In this document: positions 1 through 11,515 of the stretch, piece by piece | Layout of the letters: each line of letters opens with the position of its first letter | Numbering within the stretch: the first letter of the stretch is position 1 | Assembly (NCBI RefSeq): GCF_036588685.1 | Contig: NC_086381.1 | Location: 50,901,431-50,965,430, forward strand | DNA length: 64,000 nt | Direction of reading: 5' to 3' | From: Mytilus trossulus | Taxonomy: Eukaryota > Mollusca > Bivalvia > Mytilida > Mytilidae | The notes under the pieces: model-generated | Database searches by the model: none | Told to the model about the DNA's origin: nothing | The model's input: the letters and a program-made list of their open reading frames with translations, nothing else | Translations under genes and position numbers: made by a program

Positions 1-660
1 ATTTTAAGTATTCACTTTCTTTTCTATTGTGACACTTTATCCACAAGAAGTTAAATTTGTGTTGACTGAAACCTATAATAGTCCATTTGCCAATTACCCA
101 TTTGATTCTGTTATTACACACTTTTTAAACAAATTACTTCCCTTTGCCAATTGTAGACTGGTTCTATACCGGACAAACTTGACCTTTGCCAATGCAAAGC
201 ATGATGAATTAAAAGTGATGTATCGGCGGTTTAACTAATTTTTCATGAAAAATAATCTGAAGTCTAAGGTATTTAGCTTAACAATAAATTAATTTAATTA
301 AAATATTTGGAAAACTCAAAAGCTACTTACATTACGCACAGATAGATTGCTTTTTCTGCTAGCTCTCTATTGTAAATAAAAAAGGAAGGAAGACAACTAA
401 AAAAGGGATCTCTAATTACAGGGTCAATTACGGGAATTGGCAAATAGGCTATTGCCACATTAATTTTTAACATAGTTGATTTTATTGTACATTATATAGT
501 ATTTTGAAACATTTATAAGTTGTTTTGGACTCTGGTCTCTTCAGTTTCTCACTTATCTTTCTAAACTATAAGGTCGATAAGTCACCTTTCAAAATTCTAA
601 AATTTTTCACAATTGATTATGAGAGTGATTCCTCTACAAAGTTGTTTTGAAAAATAATTG
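1..660. other. gene-free stretch
   Basis: AT-rich sequence with no exon that I can support. The only open frame is short and has no recognisable motif. Confidence 0.6.
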
Positions 661-662
661 TT

Positions 663-760
663 GGGGCCGTGATGGCCAAGTGGTCTATGTAGTACAACTA
701 CTGCATTACTAGCTAGTCAACCCTTGACTCCAATGTAACTGGTTTGGAACACTTTTTCAG
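663..760 (+). repeat. tRNA-derived SINE-like fragment
   Basis: Begins GGGCCGTGATGGCCAAGTGG, which contains a good RNA polymerase III A-box (TGGCCAAGTGG). The expected B-box is degenerate (TGGTTTGGAAC). It looks like the head of a tRNA-derived SINE rather than a working tRNA gene, because no full cloverleaf can be drawn. Confidence 0.45.
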
Positions 761-1000
761 GATTTCAAATTATGAATTTTTGCGTTAATGAGATCGTTTT
801 CTGTTTTAATGATATTTTACTGCTATAATTGATAGCGCTACATGCATTGTAAAACTATGGCTGCTAAATAATTTAATCAATTTAAAATTTTTGTGCTGTG
901 CTTACTGCTATAAAAACAAGATTTTTTTCAAATGTTTATTATTTATTCATGAGATTGTAGAAATATAAAAACCAATTTATTTTTGTTTTATCTTGGTTGA

Positions 1001-1087
1001 GTTCAATATCGTAGCTGCTATCAATATCTATGTAACAACTAGTCTATAGCTACACGTTCAAAACTATGTAGCTGCTACGATATTGAA
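1001..1087. repeat. short inverted repeat
   Basis: Two 20-nt arms, GTTCAATATCGTAGCTGCTA and its reverse complement apart from an AGCTGC/GCAGCT swap, flank about 47 nt. This is consistent with a small foldback element; no coding content. Confidence 0.5.
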
Positions 1088-1089
1088 CG

Positions 1090-2640
1090 CAACCCATATC
1101 TAATAGTTAGAAAAAAAAGAATAAAACAAGTCACCTTCAATAATAAGCATTTGTAATGATACAGAGTGCTGTCAACATAGAATATGTTTAATTCAATTAT
1201 TTCATTTAAGTTTGCATCTTATAATTTATATGTTCCATGTTTCATTGTACTTGTAAATTAAACATTTATTTATTAGAAACTTTTTTGAATCTCAGCGCAT
1301 TATCTTACATAAGCCATGGTGTGAGTGAAAAATTTAAAACTTATTATTTAATTAAAAAGATGGTAATCAAATTTTTTTTAAATACTTCCAATTTTTATTT
1401 TGTTTTGATTTTTAGAATATTTTGGTGTTTTAACATAAAGAACTGTTCTAAACTTTATGTCAGGGGAGAAAAGGTGGGGTCTAACCAAAAGCCATCAACA
1501 ATATACCTTTAAAAACATTCCGACTGATTATTAAAGCTGATGTCAAAACATACAATAACCCATCAAATTTTAATTGTACCTCCACTTATATCATGTATAT
1601 AGAATAGATCTAATTGAAAAACTAGAATATATTGAAGAATTAGAATGTTTTAAAAAGCTGTTCAACATTTTTATTCAAAATATTTTGGGCATTTTTTTTT
1701 GCAATAAAAAATTAAAGATTTAAATGATTTGAATAATTTTGTCAAAGAAAATCAAAAGATTAACTCTTTAACTAAATAAAATAATTAAGATTACTGTTTC
1801 AATTATGAATTGAATAAGTGCTCTGTCAAAATGAATATTTAAGATTTGTTCCACTAATTATTGTATAGTGGGTTTTGTAAGGCTTCATGTACTGTCTTAA
1901 TGATATGAGAAACAGAAATTTCTATTCATACAATGTTCTGCCTCAAGTAAACTTGTATAATGGCTTAAATAGGCTAAATCTAAAAGTATATCTATATATA
2001 AGAGCAAGTTATAGCATACTGAAGACTTTGTTATAATCAGTTGATCATTTCTATTCATACTTTTAATTTAATATTAAGAACTAATAAAAATAAAAGGTCT
2101 ATTGTATTGTCATTTTTTACTTGCCATTATTTGAATTTCAATGAGGCATTATTATGGCTGCCTAGCCCTAATGCTTTAAAGGAAGGGAAGCAAGCCATTG
2201 GAGTTCTATTTGTGCTTGTGTGAAGGTTCCACTAAGAAACACCAGTATGACAGACTTTTCTATAAAAGAGAATCTTCATTGAAACCATGATTAACTTGAT
2301 TCATATTTTGTTAACTTATCTGATGTGTAGATGAAGATAAAAATTAAGAAATTATGTGCCCCCAAATCGCTTTTCCAGATTCAAATTCATCAGGGACACT
2401 CAAATTTATAAACAATTAAAAGTCAGAGAAGTATTAATACAATTCAGTGTTGGCAGCAGAAACAACAAAAAACATTTGCATACAGTTTAATATTTTAGAA
2501 GGTGGAAGACCTGATTACCTTATACCTGTAAAGCAGATACCTTATGTTACAAAGTTTCTGTCTGTCACATGCTCATTGTCCTTGATCTCATTTTCAGTGA
2601 CTGCAAGAAATAAAAATATAGATTTTATATACGACCGCAA
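1090..2640. other. gene-free stretch
   Basis: AT-rich, with scattered short open frames lacking motifs and lacking splice-flanked coding blocks. I see nothing to annotate. Confidence 0.55.
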
Positions 2641-3800
2641 TGATTATTATTTTTTTGAATATTGGTATCATGGTGTTGTCGTCATAAGGATATAGCAAAA
2701 TTTTTTTTTTTGATATTGGTATCACGGTGTTGTCGTCATCAGTCTCATCCGAAGACAGATGGTCTCCGGGAAATAAATTTAGTGTAAGTAATTAGCAATC
2801 GATTTAACACAATGTTTATAACCACAAAAGGAAAGTTGGATATTGATTTTGGGGGTTATGGTCCCTAAGGTTTAGGAATCAGGGGACCAAAAAAAACATT
2901 TATCTAGTTTCAGGACAATAAATTGTGTATAAGTATTCCAATCGCTTTGAAATTGTACCACAATGTTAAATACCATAAGCAGAAGGATGGAATTTGTTTT
3001 AAGGATTAATGGGCAAAAAGTCTAGGAATAAAGGGCCAAAAAGGGGCCAAAAACAAGTATTTTTGTAGTTTCAAGACAATAACTTGAGTAAAAGTGTATG
3101 AAATTTTCTGAAATTATACCACAAGATTCCATACTACTAAAGGGTGGTTAGGATTGACTTTGGGGGTTATTGCTCAAACCATATATGAATTCGGGGCAGA
3201 AAAAGGCAGTTTAGACAATTTGAAAGCAATGTAAGGGAGGTAATCAAAAAGTAATGTTGGAACTACTTCACACTGCTTTAAAAAATGTGTATAGGAAATT
3301 TGCCAATAACTTCAGTATTTATAAACTCCATTGGAAATTTGCACATAACTTTAGTATAATTTACTCCATTGGAAATTTGCACATAACTTTAGTATAATTT
3401 ACTCCATTGGAAATTTGCTAATAATTTAAGCATAATTGGAAATTTGCCAAAAAATTAAGTACAAGTAAATATAAATCTATGAAATTTAAACACAAGGTTT
3501 GAAACCACAAAAGGAAGGTTGGGATTGCTTTTGGGGCTATGGCTCCTTTGGATTAGGAATAAAGGGTATAAAAGGGGCCCAAATAGGCTTTTTTCTAGCC
3601 AGTCAAGGTCGTTAAAAACTTCCATTAGTTGTTGTTTTTCTAGTGTCCAGACAATAACTTGAGGAACAGTATATAGAATTAACTGAAATTGAATCAAAAT
3701 GATGGTTAGGATTGGGATGGTGGAGTTAAAACTCAATCTGTTTAGGAATTAGGGACAAAAAAGGGGGAACACAAGGGTTTTCCAGTTAATGGAAAATTTC
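2640..3800 (+). repeat. bivalve-type satellite array, about 150-165 bp monomers
   Basis: Diverged monomers recur with the landmarks GGTATCACGGTGTTGTCGTC, ACCACAAAAGGAAAGTTGG, GATTTTGGGGGTTATGG, GGCCAAAAAGGGGCC and GACAATAACTT. Spacing between equivalent landmarks is about 160 bp (for example near 2920 and 3083). I know this motif set as an abundant repeat in mussels and other bivalves; identity with a named satellite is not claimed. Open frames here are repeat artefacts. Confidence 0.65.
3287..3450. repeat. 38-bp tandem repeat, about 3.5 copies
   Basis: ACTCCATTGGAAATTTGC recurs at 3325, 3363 and 3401, an exact 38-bp period, with degraded edge copies. It sits inside the satellite region and looks like a later local expansion. 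Confidence 0.8.
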
Positions 3801-3884
3801 TTAAGCATTGGCTTTTATGTTGGTACTATTTGCTATTTGTTTGCTAGTTCTAGTATGAAATATTTTAAACTGTTCCTAGAAACA

Positions 3885-3950
3885 TTGATCAGTGATGGAG
3901 AGTTGCCTCATTGTCACTCATACCACATTTTCTTTTATCTATATATCTTC
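3885..3950 (+). repeat. tail of dispersed repeat family M
   Basis: GGAGAGTTGCCTCATTGTCA followed by CATACCACATTTTCTT. The same tail is seen more completely at 23880-24215 and 63690-64000, so this is a truncated copy. Confidence 0.6.
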
Positions 3951-4874
3951 TTCTGCCAGCTATTGGGAACCGGATTCAAAAGTTGAATGTGATTGCTTCC
4001 GCACGGTATATTTGCAATCTGTGATTGGCCATATAGATATCTGTACTGTTTTTGATCTTTCTCGGTAGAAGTGTTTACAATAAAGTGAGATGTTTGGTCT
4101 GTATTGTTTATTTTCACAAACTTGCTGCTTTAATTAATGCCTTGTTCTTATTTTGGTTTGTTGGATCCCATACTTTGCATGCATATATTCCACTGCAAGT
4201 CTTTCAATGGAGACATATTCAGCTGCCTTTACAGCTTGCTCGCTCCATCTTTTGATCACACCCTAAAAAGTAATGCATATGTGATTTTTTTTTAACAATT
4301 TTATTGTTTTGCTGCTTGAGAATAAATGTTGTGGCATTGCAACTTTTTTGCAGAAAGAAGATAGTAACAACACTTACGAAGGTCAGTTATAGTGTTAGGA
4401 ATATTGTCAACTTGTAATTCCTTAAAGGACATTGTAACATCTGTGTTTAGGCAGCATTTATTTTGATTCGTCTACATACGAACTCACGAATAGTCGGACA
4501 ATAAGCATCCTTTCTGCATAATAAAGAACCTTGCATCAACAGGGAAAGAAGTCTGTAAATGCTAGTTGAAAGACACCATTTTTGTCCTGATCTTCATACT
4601 TTTTTCCAATGACAAAACAAGGAGTATTCAAAATCTTCACCCTGTTCAACCAACACAGAAGAATCTACCTGCTAGATTTATTTGGTGGTTTCGTGGTAGA
4701 TTGATCTAAGTATAGGAGGTTTTGATTTAGATCCTATGAAAAATCAAAACGAATACTTGAAAATTTGTACTCACTGATGCTTTGTTAGGTATGCATCATT
4801 CAGGAGTAAGACCATAGAAAAGTCGACACAGAGAGTCAGAAGTATACGCAAAAACACTATGTTTATCGTTAAAT

Positions 4875-5233
4875 GATTACATTAGATGTATGTTTCATTA
4901 TAGTACGTTATTCCGATTGGCTAACATCACGTGTTATTCCTTTAGCTATTGCATTATACAATAAAATTTATCATTCACGATAACACGAGGTCCGACAATA
5001 AAGTGCACATGTGAATTAAATACACAAAAAAAAAATGATAAAAATCTTGATTTTATGATCCTAGCTGAAAAAACGTAATTATAAGTATTGAATGCTTCTT
5101 TTTGTAACTTCATAAGGGTGTATAAGTGATGATCGTGTGCACATTTTTAGAATGAAGCGCTTCATACAAAATGTACTTCGGTGAACGCTTTTACACTCCA
5201 ATGAAGTTACAAAAATAAGCATTCAGTTCTAAA
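4875..5233 (+). mobile_element. foldback (MITE-like) element, copy 1, with an empty site in unit B
   Basis: Unit A reads ATCGTTAAAT, then this block, then AATGTATG. Unit B (near 15473-15485) joins ATCGTTAAAT directly to AATGTATT, so the block is an insertion. Its right half is a long imperfect hairpin: the left arm starts TTGAATGCTTCTTTTTGTAA (from 5089) and the right arm ends TTACAAAAATAAGCATTCAG, around a centre containing GAAGCGCTTC. A second copy in reverse orientation lies at 47270-47650. No transposase is encoded, so it would have been moved in trans. Confidence 0.8.
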
Positions 5234-6299
5234 ATAATGTATGTAAACCTCCAGATGTATTTTGGTCTGCTTGTCTTGTTAGGTCTTGCTGATGTTTTCC
5301 CCAACTTTACATGCATATACTGAACATGTACTGTAGCTACATGTAGTATCAATATTTATTCATTATTTCTTTACTTCATTTTTCAGCTTTACTACTACTT
5401 ATAACATTACAAACGCAACACAAATAGTGGAATGAACCTTAACAGAAACAAAAGATCTGCAAAATGTTTAAAAGAATATATTATCTTTCAACTTATTGCT
5501 TTGAATATTGCTACCTTTGTATCAACAATCTTCCTCCATCAATAAAACTGACTGTCACGAAATATAACAATGGTGCTCAAGTTGAAAGTGGCTTTAAACA
5601 TTAATCAGTCAATCAAATAAAAAAAAAAAAAACCCAGTTCGGCACTTTGGACTGATAACTTTCCGACGTGAATCCGTAGAACCTTAGTATTCATAAAAAA
5701 ATCAGTTTAACAATTGTAAGAATTATGATATATATGTCTAAAATAAATGATTTTTTTGTATCAAATTTTAATTCTTGATGGGCGGAAAACGTTCCTACAT
5801 GCTTAGCCTTTTTTCAAAAATAGATACTTCTAATGTAATAAATATAAAAGTTATATCACCTATTTTGACCTTGTATTTCTTTACTTATTCAGAAACACGG
5901 GTCCCTGCCGAAAAAGAAGAACAAAATTTCTAGAAATCCAAATCCTGGTTGTATCTTAAATGTGCATTTCCAAAATGTATTAACAACTTATTTATAGTAT
6001 TCAAAAAATGGCTGATTTAAATATGCTAGTATATTTTTTTAAAAGGAAATCAAACATTTGTGTCAAATACTAAAAAGGAACAAAAGCAAACATATTTTAA
6101 CATAGCAAGGGGACATTCAAAACTACAGGTAGATGACAACATCATGGTGGGCAGAAAAAAGACATAAAGACAAATGAACAGTTAATAAAACTAACCAAAA
6201 TACTGCAATAATATTGACTACCTTGAGCGGCTTAATAAGCCTATGTACCCTGTGAACAAAATCTCAAGGCAGAATTGTTGTATGAGTTCTGCTGCCATG

Positions 6300-6840
6300 T
6301 ATGGTTGTAAAATAGCAAAACACATTCGGCGTTTTGCATTTGCGCCGATTTTTTCTACATTTGAGCCGATATTTTTCTATTCTATTCGAAAAGCATCCAT
6401 AATTGCGTTATACATTGCTTGTGTCTATATCCGGGAGAGATCACAAATTATTTACATATCACTTCATTATACTGTTCATCTTTCGCTGGTAATAAAATGG
6501 CGTAAATATGAGGTACGTAGTTTCCATTTTTACATCCGTGTAAAGTATATATAACGGATAAAAGTATGTCGGACAACACTTCAACGGTCCATCTATAAAT
6601 ATTGCAGACATATCATTGCAAAGACATTTAAGTTGAGGTGTGTAGAAAAAATGAGTTTACCTTTTCGCAATCGTTTGCACTGACCTTCCAATGTGTATGG
6701 CCAGTATTTAGCTCACCCATATTAAACTGTAAATGCAATTAGGAGCAAATATAAAATCGGCGCAAATGAAATAATGAAATCCGCGCAAATTTAGAATTTT
6801 TTTTTTATAAATTTTGCGCAAATATCATACGCCCAACACA
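6300..6840. repeat. GCGCAAAT foldback region in unit A
   Basis: Copies of TTTGCGCCGATTTT near 6345 face AATCGGCGCAAATG near 6755 and related copies near 6780 and 6815. Equivalent sequence occurs at about 16600-17160 in unit B, so it predates the duplication. It is probably a decayed foldback element. The 103-codon open frame across its left end has no motif and I do not call it. Confidence 0.5.
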
Positions 6841-7680
6841 ATGTGTCTACAATTTTATTTAGGTCAGCAAATTTTGATGCAAGAATCAAACTTACTAAAG
6901 GAAACTTCCAATTAAAAGTGAACAGATCTATGTGATATTTTATTATTGTCACTCATCTTTTTACCAAAGCAGAAAATGTTTTTTCGATTCAAATTGTTTT
7001 GAACTTTAAAGAACTCGGACAAGTAAAATTCATAAAGGAATCTTCAGAATATTGATTTATTTTATGCTATAGCAGGAAAAAAACATACAGTGACTTCTCA
7101 TTTTTCTTTTGATATTCCGGAAGCATTTTATAAGTGCTATCATCACATATTTTATTTCAAAATTCAATCATCTGTTTTACCTTCTATTAACATTATCTTG
7201 TCTTTTCTCTGATTAATCCGTGTAAAGTGTGTTATTTTGTCACAAATTTAGCTGGAAAACTAGCGTTGTGGCCTATCATCTTTATTACATTTTCAAATCT
7301 TTAAAAATATATATTTCATTTTGACAAATTTGTGAAAAAAGTCTATCATTTTGTGTACTGGTTATTAGGACATCCCAGTATAACAAAATTGCTTTTCGGG
7401 CTTGACAGGATATATGGGCTCATATTCCCTGTGACGATTCCTAATTAACATATACTATTTTAATTTTCGAAAAATATTGATTGAACATGAGTTTTCTGAA
7501 ACCGTTGTTAATAATCACATGATAAATTCAAAACATATCGTGAGGAAAATTACATTTCTTAAAATTGAAAAAAATCCCCTTTTGCTTTTTTCATCAATTT
7601 TTTTTTTCAACTAAAGAAAAGCACTTTGTATTTTCTGACTATAATTTGCTTTATCCAAGTGGCCATCATAGTCAATGCGT

Positions 7681-7730
7681 CTTCCTGGTCAGAAGATCTA
7701 CTCATCCAGGAAGTTTCAAGACTATAAATG
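7681..7730 (+). promoter_or_regulatory. proximal promoter of EFH-A (paired GGAA sites plus TATA)
   Basis: CTTCCTGG at 7681 and CAGGAAGT at 7707-7714 are oppositely oriented GGAA (ETS-like) cores. A TATA box, TATAAATG, lies at 7723-7730. The same module precedes EFH-B and, in diverged form on the minus strand, EFH-C. In all three the distance from the first T of TATA to the last base before the first splice donor is 69 nt. TATA function is inferred from position and conservation; the factor bound is not known. Confidence 0.7.
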
Positions 7731-7752
7731 ACTGGACCACCATTATAGACTA

Positions 7753-7792
7753 ACACTATTAGTGGATTGTAATTTGAGGAGTAATTAAACAA
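7753..7792 (+). other. 5'-untranslated first exon of EFH-A (inferred)
   Basis: About 30 nt below the TATA box begins a segment ending in a strong donor (AACAA|GTAAGTATT) at 7793. The next conserved acceptor (CACCTATAG) directly abuts the start codon at 8762, giving an intron of 969 nt. The donor is preserved in EFH-B and in similar form in EFH-C. The transcription start is estimated, not seen. Confidence 0.6.
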
Positions 7793-8295
7793 GTAAGTAT
7801 TTGTTTTTGTTTTTCTTTCTGTGATTTAAATCTACCAACCAGTAATATAATAAAATATAAAAGTTCTTGATAAATGTTGTTGCCTTGCTAAATACACTGA
7901 CGCTAAAATCCATAGTTTGTTAAAGAAACGTTTTCGTAAAAGAGATTGCATCAACTTTTAATTCAATATTCTATTTAAGTCTCGTCTCTCAATAACAAAT
8001 AATGCAAAATATCATTGATAAAATTCAGAATGAAAACAAAGATATATAAAGACTTCAACCGACTCAATAAAAAAATGATTCACATTTAATTAATTGGGAT
8101 TATCTAGGAATTTGTATACTTTTTCAATACTGATATGCAATACAACGGATAACTTATGGATACAAAATTTCATTAGAACACAAAAATATCGCACAAAAAC
8201 ATACAATTCGCTTTAATAAATGGAAAATGATATCAAAACATTAGGAAACATGATTATAAGCGTCAAATACATAAAGGAAAAAGATAAATCACAAA

Positions 8296-8500
8296 AAAAT
8301 GAACTCCGGGGAAAATTCTAAATGGAAAGTACTTAATCAAATGGCAAAATCAAAAGATAAAACACATCAAACGAATGAATAACAACTGTCATATTCCTGA
8401 CTTGGTACTGGCATTGTCTTATGTTGAAAATAGTGGATTATTTTCTTATGTTGAAAATGGTGGATTGAACTTGGTTTTATACACATCTTGTTTTTAAAAA
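8296..8500 (+). repeat. dispersed repeat family P, copy in the 5' intron of EFH-A
   Basis: Carries the landmarks GAACTCCGGGGAAAATTC, AATCAAATGGCAAAATCAAA, ACACATCAAACGAATG, TGTCATATTCCTGACTTGGT and GGTGGATTGAACTTGGTTTT. Unit B has the same insertion at 18740-18930, so it arrived before the duplication. Other copies lie at 22945-23430, 25676-25820, 46285-46630 and 46830-46990. Confidence 0.75.
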
Positions 8501-8761
8501 TGAAAAAAAAACGACCAGATTAAAGAGGGTGGAAAAAATGAATTCTTTATTTGCAAGAAGCATATACATGCTATGGCAAAAGAACAATATATACAATACA
8601 TGACAAATAAACGACAGCCGAGAACAGTAGTTACAGAGTATATGATTATTATATTGTATTAAGTCAATATATTACGTGATCTTATTTTCCAAACTGCAAT
8701 TAAATAATTGCTTAGTTTGTTACTGTAGATTTTTTTAAAAATTACATTTATACACCTATAG

Positions 8762-10972
8762 ATGATGTTGAACCTGATCCGTACCATTGCCGTTTGTTTG
8801 ATGATGCTTCACGTTAGCGAAGGATGTTTTAGACATGACATTAATGATCGACAATCAGTCCGTGGCACACTGGAACCTCTCGGTGGAAGCAATTATAAAG
8901 TTGGTTTGGGATGGAATATGGATTTCAAACGACATGCACAGGTAAGATTAAGGGAAGATATTTACCCCCGCCCCCTGAACAATAAACAGCAAGCCTTGCT
9001 GTAAATCGCCAAGAGTCTGTATAAATTACGAATAGACTTATTTAAAAGAGCTTACGAACAATCTGTCAATTTGACAACTACTAGATCTTAACTCGGAATA
9101 CCCCAACAATTAACATTACTTTGTTATCGTACCGGTCGCAATTTTGGCGTTTGCTTTATTTTCGCATGTTTAATTTTGACATTTTCATTTGGGGCACCAA
9201 TTGCAAATGAACCAAACTAAAACTACAATAAAAAAAAACCAATTTACGGTAACTGCATGCAAGTTATATTTGCATGAACAGAATGTACTCACAGAACACA
9301 CAACAAATACACAAACGAAACCAATCAGGCTTCATATAATTAAACGAAAAGCATACATAACTCCCTAATATAACACCTTTCACCCTTAAACCGACATATT
9401 TATGTCAATATAAGACCTTCAACAGTTATCAAGCGTGCGTGATGATCTGGTATGAACACTTGTTAATTTATTTAAGTTATAATGTATGGTCCTCAAATTT
9501 TTTAATTGTGATTCCTCTTTGAACACAGTCTCATGTTTATGACTTTGTTACCATTTTTATGTTGTTAAAAAGAGTGTGAAAGAGTATACCTTTTAATCTT
9601 TTCCGGTAATATTTCTGAAGTTATATGTTATTATGTATTTTTGAATTCGCCTTTAAAACATTGTCCCTATTGGATAATGGATTGGGATACCAGCCGATGA
9701 AATATAATTAAAAAATAAAATTTTGAAAAATCTAGAAGTAAGAAAAAAACTGTTAACACAAAATGGCTTTGAAATTATATAGTAGTACGCAAATCATTCC
9801 TCTCTATTTATTTTAATTTCTTTACGTGCTTTTTAGAAAAAAAACAAATTAACTATCAAAATATGTAAAATATTACAAATCTTTCAATTAATTTAGGACC
9901 ACCAGATGTTCCATGTAGATATAGATTATAAAGGTATTTCTGGACGCGACAGTCCACTTGACCCATGTGTATTCAATCCGTATGACTTGGATGTCAAAGG
10001 TTATATTACGAAAGGGGATTTGGATAAGATATTCGTTTATTTCGGTGATGAAGTCAACACACCTGAAATTCTTCACACATTTTTTGCAGAACTGGACATA
10101 GATGAAGGTTTGTTATAGGGTTGTCTTTCGGTTTTAATTATCTACGAACTTCAAACAGAGGTAAAATTGTCCTACTCTTCGCTATGTTGAGTAATCCAGG
10201 ATTAGCATAGCAAAATCACCGCTGCTTCGGAGTTTTAATCATTTCAAGGGGTTCATACAAACGTGACTGTGTATTTAAACATTAAGCACAGACAAAAAGC
10301 CGATACCTTAATTAGGTTTTGATTGAAGAAGTTCAAGTATCAATATTTCTGAATTCCTGTCAACCCTGGATGTTTTTTACTTTTTGACAGATAATCGGAA
10401 TCCTCTAGTTAAATCCATATGAATAAATGTCAATATAAATTTCGCCCGCTAACCTACCGTTTTCTTTTTAATTATATTATACATAAAGTTTAAAAAGCAA
10501 TTTTACAAATCTTACAAAATCCTTGTTATTTTCCCTAAATTTCGAGAGAAAAATGTGCCAGTGTTATGTAAATGAAAATTCTAGAGAGAATCATTTCCCG
10601 CCAAATTTTCAATTGATTTTATCTTAAAACCAAGGACACTTTCATGTTTTTTTGCTGTCAATTTGATGTTGTCTTTAAAAGTCAAAGCTTGTTATTTTGA
10701 AACAGTGGAGCGAACAGTATTTAGGCGTAAGGCGTTTTTGTCAGTATTGGTCATAAAGTTTTATTGGAAAAGAACGTAAAAAATCACTATTTTTATCTTA
10801 AACAATTTTCTCTTGAACTGATGATATTTTTTTGTACATACTTGTAGACAAAATGGTGACAAAAGAGGAATTCGACCTTAAAAAGAAAGATGTCATAACC
10901 GAAGAAAGCTGCAGTATAATAAAGGACAAAGATGCAATGGCTGCTGAACAGAACATGACATTGTTGAAATGA
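8762..10972 (+). CDS. secreted two-EF-hand protein, copy A (EFH-A)
   Basis: Coding exons are 8762-8941, 9897-10107 and 10848-10972. All have GT-AG borders and joining phases 0 and 1, giving 516 nt and 171 residues. Residues 1-21 form a signal peptide (hydrophobic core, then SEG-C). Residues 22-60 alternate polar and hydrophobic and end near DFKR (54-57), a possible Lys-Arg processing site. EF-hand loop 1 is residues 90-101 (DLDVKGYITKGD): Lys at position 5 and Asp instead of Glu at 12 make it non-canonical. Loop 2 is 127-138 (DIDEDKMVTKEE), with Asp at 1, 3, 5 and Glu at 12; it is split by the last intron. One N-glycosylation sequon lies at 166. The start is fixed by the acceptor abutting the ATG and by conservation in copies B and C. 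Likely an extracellular calcium binder; the process is unknown. I recognise no named family beyond EF-hand. Confidence 0.88.
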
Positions 10973-11271
10973 TTTTGACGTTTTATATTTTCCCCTCAAG
11001 CCCAGACCTTATAGCTAATGCAAACTGCTCTCACAAACAACGCACTGAATTCCAAATGTTCAAATTGTGATACATACGCTTCGATTAAAGTTGCATTGCC
11101 TTGCATTTCTCTGTATAATTATTTAATTTTGTATAGTCTTGTCTTGGCAATTTATATTTGCATCAAACTTATATATTGTATTGTCTTTTTTCACTATATT
11201 CTACTTGACAGATCATGCCTCAAACAAGTATAAGTATTTCTTACATATTTTTTTTACAGACGAATTCAAAT

Positions 11272-11277
11272 ATTAAA
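11272..11277 (+). other. possible poly(A) signal of EFH-A
   Basis: ATTAAA about 300 nt after the stop codon, inside a short block (CAAATATTAAACTTTCAT) also present after EFH-B. No AATAAA is seen closer. Weak evidence. Confidence 0.35.
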
Positions 11278-11515
11278 CTTTCATCTGAATTACTATTGTT
11301 TTTTTTTTGATAAATCTGCAAAACATTTTTTTGGGTGCAAATTAGATTGTTGACCTGTACTTACAACAAACGAAAAATGTACGTAAATGTATTTTTGGAA
11401 TGGGTAATTTTGAGGTGAAATATGAGGTTTTTAGAGAAAAATTACTCAAAGATGTGGGTTAACCTGTCATTATGCATCATTCAAAATATCAAAATTGAAC
11501 TAATACTGGTAGCTT

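Larger units (their letters stand above)
4130..11515 (+). repeat. segmental duplication unit A (carries EFH-A)
   Basis: The whole block aligns by eye to 14350-22300: the same order of landmarks, the same gene, the same older repeat insertions and short indels. Corresponding ATGs are 10404 nt apart. Similarity fades near 4130/14350 on the left and 11510/22300 on the right. The stretch from 4130 to the promoter at 7.7 kb has no exon; it contains the foldback element at 4875-5233 and a GCGCAAAT-rich foldback region near 6300-6840. Confidence 0.9.

Noticed and set aside
663-760. Functional tRNA gene
   Set aside because: Only the A-box is good; the B-box is degenerate and no cloverleaf can be formed.
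6243-6554. 103-codon frame conserved in part in unit B (16529-16720)
   Set aside because: Conservation is explained by the segmental duplication; the frame is truncated by indels in B, and the region is a foldback repeat.
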